Shown piece by piece: positions 6,702 to 12,209 of a stretch of DNA of 14,439 nucleotides (within the stretch, counting starts at the first letter, position 1; each line of letters begins with the position of its first letter). Position numbers and translations under genes: made by a program. The notes beneath the pieces were generated by a model, which saw nothing but the letters and a program-made list of their open reading frames with translations, was not told where the DNA came from and did not search any database. Source of the stretch: an uncultured bacterium (GTDB lineage: Bacteria; Eisenbacteria; RBG-16-71-46; CAIMUX01); the NCBI GenBank assembly GCA_946886185.1, contig CAMPIC010000018.1:1-14439 (forward strand), read 5' to 3'.

Positions 6702-7346
6702 ATGAAGCTGAGGTGGGTAAGGGGCAGTCAACTTTCGGTCGTGGCGCTGCTGGCCGCCGGATGGATCGGATGCACCCCTTCCGGTGCTGATAAAGTCGAA
6801 ATCCTCGACGACTCGGTGATGGCCACGTACGTGGACAGCACCCTCGAGCTGTCACCGCTCGTTTACAGTCTGGGCGGCGAAACCTTGAACGATCGCTGTC
6901 CAGTGCGACTCGTCCGTTTGAACCGCCGGCTCCCCGCTATCTATGTGAACACGCATCCGGTCGGATTCTGCTGAACTCCGTGTATCGGGGTCTTCGTGAA
7001 AGACCCGACGACCTATCTGCGCAATCTGGGAGTCAGCATGACGTCGGCCCTCAACGACCGCGTCCCGGCGCGGATCGAGAACGAATATCTCTCGCGCGTG
7101 AACTATGAGGCGTACTACTTCGCGGAGCTTGCGGAGAAACGCCGCTTCGATGGCGACCCGGCGCGCTTCTGTGGATTCGTGACCGACCCTGTCTCCAAGG
7201 AGCGGTTTCGGCCTCGTCCCGAAAGCCCCCGCGCGGAGTTCGCAGGGCGCCCCTGGTTCTTCGTTTCGGACGCGAACCACATGATGTTCGAGGCGATGCC
7301 CGACAGCTTCCTCTCTCCTCGCTACTCGATGAAGCCCGCCTCCTGA
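6702..7346 (+). CDS. YHS-like lipoprotein with in-frame TGA: candidate selenoprotein
   Basis: The start ATG follows TGAGGAG (6688-6694). A lipoprotein signal is present: basic start, hydrophobic core 11-23 and lipobox WIGC with C24. The frame meets TGA at 6972-6974 (codon 91) and then stays open, in the same frame, for 123 further codons. Joined, it gives 214 residues. Residues about 58-110 form a YHS-like module: RCPV (65-68), YVN, GFC-U-TPC (88-94), then FVKDPTTYL (98-106), closely following the family pattern CPV...YFCCxxC...F..DPxxYL. The TGA occupies the second Cys of FCC, giving a UxxC motif. A second YHS-like module at about 155-210 (TDPVSKERF, FAGRPWFFVS, FEAMPDSF) lacks the paired Cys. 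Family members bind metals; here a redox or metal-binding envelope role is inferred. A SECIS-like hairpin follows the TGA. The alternative is a Cys-to-stop nonsense mutation. Annotation software would split it at the TGA and restart at GTG 6996. Confidence 0.62.
6985..7008 (+). promoter_or_regulatory. SECIS-like hairpin just downstream of the in-frame TGA
   Basis: Arm 6985-6989 pairs with 7004-7008 (5 bp), G6990 is bulged, and 6991-6994 pairs with 7000-7003 (4 bp). This closes a 5-nt loop CGTGA (6995-6999). The loop has G at its second position and contains GU. The distance from the TGA to the loop is 20 nt. A bulged base 4 bp below a small GU-containing loop about 20 nt after UGA is the architecture of the E. 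coli fdhF SECIS that SelB recognises; there the bulge is U, here G. An alternative 7-bp stem (6988-6994 with 7000-7006) keeps the same loop. Confidence 0.5.
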
Positions 7347-7348
7347 GG

Positions 7349-7472
7349 CTCCAGAAGGCGTTGTGCGCTTCCTGAGCCGCCTGCGAAACGGCGTCGTGCG
7401 CCCCTGATGCGCCGGCGAAGCGCGTTGCGCGCTCCTCGGCAGCCTGGGAAAAGGCGTTGTGCCGGGGCGCGG
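7349..7472 (+). repeat. Degenerate ~31-bp tandem repeat, about four units
   Basis: Four diverged units can be aligned at about 7349-7379, 7380-7411, 7412-7442 and 7443-7472, sharing a core resembling GAAaaGGCGTTGTGCGC. The array begins right after the stop of the YHS-like gene. Unit lengths of 30-32 are not multiples of three and no supported protein crosses them, so the array is treated as non-coding. The remainder of this 258-bp gap (7473-7604) has no clear feature apart from a near-match to a -24/-12 promoter at 7565-7578. Confidence 0.5.
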
Positions 7473-7564
7473 CGGGACCTAAGTTTCTCGCCCGATCGCG
7501 TCGCTGTTTCCGGCGGTCGCTTCGCTCGAGATCTCCAACCCTGCACTTGTCCGAGGTAGACGAA

Positions 7565-7578
7565 TGGCACTCGCCTGC
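7565..7578 (+). promoter_or_regulatory. Imperfect -24/-12 promoter-like element, one base short
   Basis: TGGCACTCGCCTGC repeats the first 12 bases of the sigma-54-type element at 5851 but lacks one T, so GG and GC are 9 rather than 10 nt apart. Spacing is normally strict for sigma-54, so function is doubtful. It ends 26 nt before the ATG of the exporter gene. Confidence 0.2.
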
Positions 7579-7604
7579 TCGCCCGGCTCACGGACGGAAA
7601 CCCG

Positions 7605-9935
7605 ATGAGCCGACTTCCGAAATGGTCGCTGGTCGAGTTCTCGGTCGATCACCCGTGGTGGATCGTGATCCTGACGGTGCTTCTCAGCGCGCTCGCCCTC
7701 ACGCAGTTCCCCAAGGCGACCACCGACACCAATCCCAAGCACATGCTTCCCTTGACCTCGGATGTTCGCGTCTGGAACGACCAGGTCGAGGACAACTTCG
7801 ACCTCTACGAGGACATGGTCGTGGTGGGGGTGGTGCACGAGCAGGGAGTTCTCAATCCGCAAACTTTGGAGCGGATCTCGCGGATCACGAGCGCAGTCCT
7901 CGAGATCGAAGGGGTCGCGGCGCGGGACGTTTCCAGCCTTTCGACGGTCGATGACGTGACCATGGAAGGGGGGATGCTCGACGTCGGTCCCCTCATGCCG
8001 GAGATTCCGCGCACTGAGGAAGAGCTCGCGCAGCTCGAGCGCGCTCTCTTCCGCAATCCGCTCTACCTGAATCGCGTCATCTCCGCGGATAAGAAGGCGA
8101 CCGCGATCTACGTCCCGCTGGAGGCGGGGGTGAACGGGAAGGCGGTAGCCGATCGCATCCGGGAGATTCTGCGGGGAGAGTCCGGTCCGGAGCAGTTCTA
8201 CGTCGCGGGCGATCCCGTGGCGCGCGACACCTTCGGGTCGGAGATGTTCAAGCTCATGGCGATCTTCGCCCCGATCGCCGGGCTCCTCATGTTCCTGGCT
8301 CGCTACCTCATGTTCCGGGATCTGTTCCTGTCCATCGCGCTCATGATGGATGCGATGGTCGCGATCGTCTGGAGCATGGGCCTCCTGATTGCCCTGGGTT
8401 TTCCGATCCACATCATGAGCTCGATGGCGCCGGTGTTCCTGATGGCGATCGCCACCGACAGCATTCACATCTTCAACGAGTTCTACTTCCGGTTCCGAGA
8501 GAGCGGGGATCGGAGACGGGCGATCCTGGAAACGATGCAAGCGGTCGGGCGCCCGGTGCGCTACACCGCATACGCCACCATGGCCGGTTTCGCGGTTCTG
8601 CTCTTCATGCACATCGAGCCGGTGCGGGTGTTCGGCGGGCTGGTGGCATTCGGGACCCTCTGCCTGCGGATCCTCAGCTTCAGCTTCATCCCGGCGATGT
8701 TCACCTTCGTCAAAGACGACACGCTGCGCCGCACCGCGGAACGTGAGAATGCGGAGTCGAGCCGCACCTCCCGCCTGCTCGCCCGCGCCGCACTGGTGGG
8801 AGCCGCGCATCCGGGCCGGAGCGTGCTCGTGGGGCTCCTCGTGCTCGCGGTGGCCATCTTCGGAATGACGCGGATCCACGTGAACAACAACATCGTGGAG
8901 TGGTTCAAAGGCAACAGCGAGATCGCGACCGCCGACCGGGTCTTGAACACAGCGCTCGGCGGCACTTCTCCCGCTTACATCGTGGCGATCGGAGACGGGG
9001 AGGATCGCATCAAGGATCCCGCGTCGCTGCGCACCATCGAAGAGTTGCAGAGGCGACTGGAATCTCTCCCGGAAGTCGGCAAGACCACTTCGGTCGTGGA
9101 CTACGTCAAGCGCGTCAACTGCGTCCTTCACGAAGAGGATCCCGCGTACGACGCCATTCCGGAGACGAAGGAGATGGTCGGGCAGTATCTGTTCCTGTTC
9201 GGAATGTCGGCCAAGCCTTCCGATCTGAACAACGTGGTCGACTATCCGTATCGGCAGGCGAACATTTTCGTCCAGCTCAAGACCTGGGATGCGGAGGCGA
9301 TGCGGTCGGTCCTCCAGATCGTGGAGGAGTTCGAAGCGGAAGGAGACACCGGCCTCAGCTTCAAGCCGGCCGGAACTGCCTATTTCAATCTCGTCTGGAA
9401 CGACGAGGTGCTGGGAGACATGATCCGCGGATTCGTGATCGCGCTCATCGTGGTCTTCGTGATCCTCGCCGCCAACTTCCGCTCGGTGAAGTGGGCGCTG
9501 GTCGGTTACGCCCCTCTCGTTTTCACTGTCTTCGTCATCTACGGACTGATCGGGCTCGCCGGCAAGGACTTCGACATGCCGATCTCGGTGCTGAGCACCC
9601 TGTCGTTGGGGATGGCGGTGGACTTCTCGATCCACTTCATCAGCCGTTTCCGGAAACGGATTGCGGAGACCCATCCCGCGGGCTCCGGTCTGAATCGGGC
9701 CAGCCTGATCGAGACGCTCCAGTGGACCGCGGCCCGCCCGGGGAAGGGGATCGTCCGCAACGCGCTGCTTTTCGCCTCCGCGTTCTCGGTGATGTTGTTC
9801 GCCTCCCTGACGCCATACGTCACCGTCGGGGCGTTCATCGTGAGTATGATGACCCTGTCCGCGGTCACGACGATTCTCTATCTGCCCGCCCTGGTGGTTC
9901 TCCTGCGGGGCTGGCTGTTTCAGCGAGGTGTGTAG
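7605..9935 (+). CDS. RND/MMPL-superfamily exporter
   Basis: This 776-residue inner-membrane transporter has the classic duplicated RND layout. TM1 is at about 18-36, followed by a periplasmic loop to ~212. Then come TM segments in 214-370 and a cytoplasmic link, TM7 at about 405-422, a second loop to ~603, and a C-terminal TM bundle in 605-770. Both halves carry the SSD/MMPL motif around an acidic residue: ATDSIHIFNEF (283-293) and AVDFSIHF (671-678), with D285 and D673 likely in the proton path. No dedicated adaptor or TolC gene follows; instead a LolA-like protein and an outer-membrane barrel do. This setting is known for MMPL-type exporters that move lipids or hydrophobic compounds. Substrate is unknown. 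The start ATG is preceded only by a weak GGACGGA. Only one base separates its stop from the next start. Confidence 0.9.
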   Translation: MSRLPKWSLVEFSVDHPWWIVILTVLLSALALTQFPKATTDTNPKHMLPLTSDVRVWNDQVEDNFDLYEDMVVVGVVHEQGVLNPQTLERISRITSAVLEIEGVAARDVSSLSTVDDVTMEGGMLDVGPLMPEIPRTEEELAQLERALFRNPLYLNRVISADKKATAIYVPLEAGVNGKAVADRIREILRGESGPEQFYVAGDPVARDTFGSEMFKLMAIFAPIAGLLMFLARYLMFRDLFLSIALMMDAMVAIVWSMGLLIALGFPIHIMSSMAPVFLMAIATDSIHIFNEFYFRFRESGDRRRAILETMQAVGRPVRYTAYATMAGFAVLLFMHIEPVRVFGGLVAFGTLCLRILSFSFIPAMFTFVKDDTLRRTAERENAESSRTSRLLARAALVGAAHPGRSVLVGLLVLAVAIFGMTRIHVNNNIVEWFKGNSEIATADRVLNTALGGTSPAYIVAIGDGEDRIKDPASLRTIEELQRRLESLPEVGKTTSVVDYVKRVNCVLHEEDPAYDAIPETKEMVGQYLFLFGMSAKPSDLNNVVDYPYRQANIFVQLKTWDAEAMRSVLQIVEEFEAEGDTGLSFKPAGTAYFNLVWNDEVLGDMIRGFVIALIVVFVILAANFRSVKWALVGYAPLVFTVFVIYGLIGLAGKDFDMPISVLSTLSLGMAVDFSIHFISRFRKRIAETHPAGSGLNRASLIETLQWTAARPGKGIVRNALLFASAFSVMLFASLTPYVTVGAFIVSMMTLSAVTTILYLPALVVLLRGWLFQRGV
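9925..9930 (+). promoter_or_regulatory. Ribosome-binding site inside the exporter end
   Basis: GAGGTG lies in the last codons of the exporter gene, 6 nt before the ATG at 9937. It supports that start even though it leaves about 50 residues in front of the hydrophobic signal segment. Confidence 0.5.
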
Positions 9936-9936
9936 C

Positions 9937-10881
9937 ATGAAGTTTGCTCGACGATCGATCAGAGGCGGAAATGCCGGATTGCGGGAGCGCGTTGCCGGAC
10001 ATCGCTCGATTGCTCGAAAGTGGGTAGGAGGCAGCGCCAGGACGGCCTGCCCAAGGTTCGCGGATCGAACCCCGGCTGACCTGAGCGTCCTGAAGTGGAT
10101 CGTCGTGGCGAGTGCGATGCTCGTGCTCCTGATGGCTGCTCCCGTTCGCGCGCAGATCACGGCGGAAGAAGTCGTGAAGCGCCAGCAAGACGCCTTCCTC
10201 TATGCGGGGGACGACTTCCGTGCCCAGGTGAGCATGCGCCTGGTGGACAAGGACGGGAACGAGCGGCGGCGCAAGCTGACCATGCTCCGGGTCGACACCG
10301 AAGGAGAATCGAGCCAGAAGTACTACATGTACTTTCAAGAGCCCGCGGACGTGCGCGCGACCGCGTTCCTGGTGTGGAAATACCTGGACAAGGATGACGA
10401 TCGCTGGCTTTTCATTCCCGCCATCAAGCTGGTCACCCGGGTCGCGGCGAAGGATGCCCAGTCGAGCTTCGTCGGGTCGGACTTTTCGTACGAGGACATC
10501 TCCGGTCGGGATCTGGGGGCGGACACGCACACGCTCGTGCGCGAGGAAGCACGCGAAGGGAAAGAGTGCTACGTCATCGAGGCGGTCCCGAAGAGTGGAT
10601 CGGCGTTCGCGCGCAAGGTGGCCTGGATCGAGAAGACGAGCTTTCTGCCGATCCGGGAAGAGTATTACGACGTGCAGAATCAGCTCGCCAAAGTGTTCAC
10701 CGCGGACGAGATCGCCGAGGTGGGCGGCCATCCCACGGTGGTGCGGCGCACCATGACCGATGTCAAGCGGGAGCACCACACCGAGGTCGTGTTCGAGGAC
10801 GTCGCGTACGACACCGGTCTGGATGAATCGCTCTTCTCCGATCGCTATCTCCAGAAGCCGCCCGCGCAGTGGATCCAGTAG
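9937..10881 (+). CDS. LolA-like outer-membrane lipoprotein-sorting protein
   Basis: This 314-residue protein resembles the outer-membrane lipoprotein-sorting family (LolA-like fold). ITAEEVVKRQQDAF opens the mature domain. A run of beta-strands follows: RAQVSMRLVDKDGNERRRKL, KYYMYFQEPADVRATAFLVW, then DDDRWLFIPAIKLVTRV, SFVGSDFSYEDI and RKVAWIEKTSFLPIREEYYD. This is the half-barrel that shields a lipid. A hydrophobic signal segment is at 54-70 with cleavage after VRA (72), preceded by an unusual basic N-terminal stretch of about 50 residues. It sits between an RND exporter and an outer-membrane barrel, spaced 1 and 14 nt, so one operon is clear. The likely role is carrying the exporter's hydrophobic cargo across the periplasm; the cargo is not known. 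If the early ATG is wrong, the GTG at 10105 would be a weak alternative. Confidence 0.85.
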   Translation: MKFARRSIRGGNAGLRERVAGHRSIARKWVGGSARTACPRFADRTPADLSVLKWIVVASAMLVLLMAAPVRAQITAEEVVKRQQDAFLYAGDDFRAQVSMRLVDKDGNERRRKLTMLRVDTEGESSQKYYMYFQEPADVRATAFLVWKYLDKDDDRWLFIPAIKLVTRVAAKDAQSSFVGSDFSYEDISGRDLGADTHTLVREEAREGKECYVIEAVPKSGSAFARKVAWIEKTSFLPIREEYYDVQNQLAKVFTADEIAEVGGHPTVVRRTMTDVKREHHTEVVFEDVAYDTGLDESLFSDRYLQKPPAQWIQ

Positions 10882-10895
10882 CCGGCTCTCCACCG

Positions 10896-12161
10896 ATGGA
10901 GGCGAGCTTTGGCGTTTTCGGTGCGCCGGTCATGCTTGCTGCGGCGTCGCTTCTGCTTTCGACCAGCGTCGGGTTCGCGGCGGGGCTGGAGTTGCACGGG
11001 TTCGTGCAAGGAGACTATTCGGCCAGAGTCACCGGTCTGCGTCCGCCCGGCGGTTCGGACTTCATCCTCGCGGAGGAGCGAGTCCAGCTCTCTGCCAACG
11101 GGGCAGCTCAAAGCGGGCGCGCGGCCTTCTCCGCCAAGACGGACCTGATCCACGACAGCATCACCGATGAATCGGACCTCGAGGTGCGCGAGGCGTACCT
11201 CGATCTGAGCGGGGGGCCGATCGAGGCGAGGATCGGCCGGCAGATCGTGACGTGGGGCACGGGGGATCTCCTCTTCATCAACGACGTTTTTCCCAAGGAT
11301 TGGGTCGCGCTCTTCGCCGGACGGCCTCTCGAGTACCTCAAGGTGGGCAGCGACGCACTGAAAGTCTCCGCGTACTGGAGCGGTGTCCAACTCGAGACGG
11401 TCGTGACGCCCTTCTTCGAGCCGGACCGCCTCCCTTCGGGCGATCGCTTCGTGATGCGCAATCCATTCGGCGATGGGACCGTAACGACTCTCCGCGAGCC
11501 TGCCGCGAGAGTGGACGATCCCGAGCTCGCTTTCCGTGCGGCGAAGACCTGGATCGGCTGGGAGTGGGCGCTCTACGCGGCGCGCGGCTTCTACCGCACT
11601 CCCGCGCCGGCGCCGTTCAACGATCCGGCGACCATCGAGCTGCGTTTTCCCCGCCGCCACCTCTACGGCGCCTCCGTGCAGGGAGCGCATCTCGGCGGGG
11701 TCGTCCATGCGGAGGCCGGCTACTACGATTCACGCGATGACGCCGAGGGCGACGATCCGTTCGTTCCCAACTCCCAGGCTCTCCTTCTCGCCGGCTACAA
11801 AAGAGCGATCGGGAGAAGCGTCATGACGGGGTTGCAGCTCTATGGCGAACGGATGGTGGACTACGACCGCTACCGATCGAATCTCCCGCCGGGCATGCCC
11901 GAGCAAGATCGCCTACGCACGCTCGTCACGGGACGATTCACCTGGCTTTCCAATTACCAGACCTGGCGAGTCTCGCTCTTCGGATACTGGAGTCCGAGCG
12001 ACGTGGACTACTACCTGATCCCGGAAGTGTGGCGCAGCCTGGCGGACGGAGTGTGGGTCGCCGTGGGCAGCAACGTGTTCGGCGGGAAGGACAGCACTAC
12101 CTTCTTCGGGCAGCTCGATCGCAACGACAACGCTTACGCCGCGATGCGCTACGAGTTCTGA
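10896..12161 (+). CDS. Outer-membrane beta-barrel protein, DUF1302-like
   Basis: This 421-residue protein has a signal peptide (hydrophobic MLAAASLLLSTSVGFA, cleaved near AAG). Alternating amphipathic strands rich in Tyr, Trp, Arg and Asp run throughout, and the protein ends in MRYEF with a terminal Phe, the usual barrel-assembly signal. The stretch IEARIGRQIVTWGTGDLLFINDVFP with R-P-L-E-Y-L-K soon after resembles DUF1302-type barrels that accompany RND/MMPL exporters. It lies 14 nt after the LolA-like gene, completing the operon, and would be the outer-membrane terminus or exit of the pathway. The ATG at 10896 is favoured over the GTG at 10869, which lies inside the upstream gene; the ribosome site is weak. 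Barrel assignment is confident; transported substrate is unknown. Confidence 0.82.
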   Translation: MEASFGVFGAPVMLAAASLLLSTSVGFAAGLELHGFVQGDYSARVTGLRPPGGSDFILAEERVQLSANGAAQSGRAAFSAKTDLIHDSITDESDLEVREAYLDLSGGPIEARIGRQIVTWGTGDLLFINDVFPKDWVALFAGRPLEYLKVGSDALKVSAYWSGVQLETVVTPFFEPDRLPSGDRFVMRNPFGDGTVTTLREPAARVDDPELAFRAAKTWIGWEWALYAARGFYRTPAPAPFNDPATIELRFPRRHLYGASVQGAHLGGVVHAEAGYYDSRDDAEGDDPFVPNSQALLLAGYKRAIGRSVMTGLQLYGERMVDYDRYRSNLPPGMPEQDRLRTLVTGRFTWLSNYQTWRVSLFGYWSPSDVDYYLIPEVWRSLADGVWVAVGSNVFGGKDSTTFFGQLDRNDNAYAAMRYEF

Positions 12162-12209
12162 CCGCGCACTTTCGTCTGGACCAACCCGCCGCGGTTCCGC
12201 GAGGGCGCG

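Noticed and set aside
6972..6974. Genome-wide reassignment of TGA as a sense codon
   Set aside because: TGA ends the M16, M28, transketolase, exported-protein, YHS-like, barrel and Asp-box genes at sensible protein ends, so it is a normal stop here.
6996..7346. Separate 116-residue gene starting at GTG 6996
   Set aside because: It is in the same frame as the lipoprotein gene, has no ribosome-binding site, lacks a signal for a protein otherwise continuing an exported one, and begins in the middle of a YHS-like motif. A readthrough or nonsense-broken single gene explains it better.
10055..10071. tRNA-like GGTTCG...CGAACC segment
   Set aside because: It is only a 6-bp hairpin inside the LolA-like coding sequence; no cloverleaf arms could be placed around it.
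7479..10160. 893-residue minus-strand open frame antisense to the exporter
   Set aside because: Its translation is rich in His, Arg, Asp and Glu with no domain, and it mirrors a well-supported transporter gene. Long antisense frames are common in GC-rich coding DNA.
12162..12209. Terminator in the 48-bp gap between the barrel and Asp-box genes
   Set aside because: Only a 4-bp CGCG hairpin with no T-tract is visible, which is not enough.
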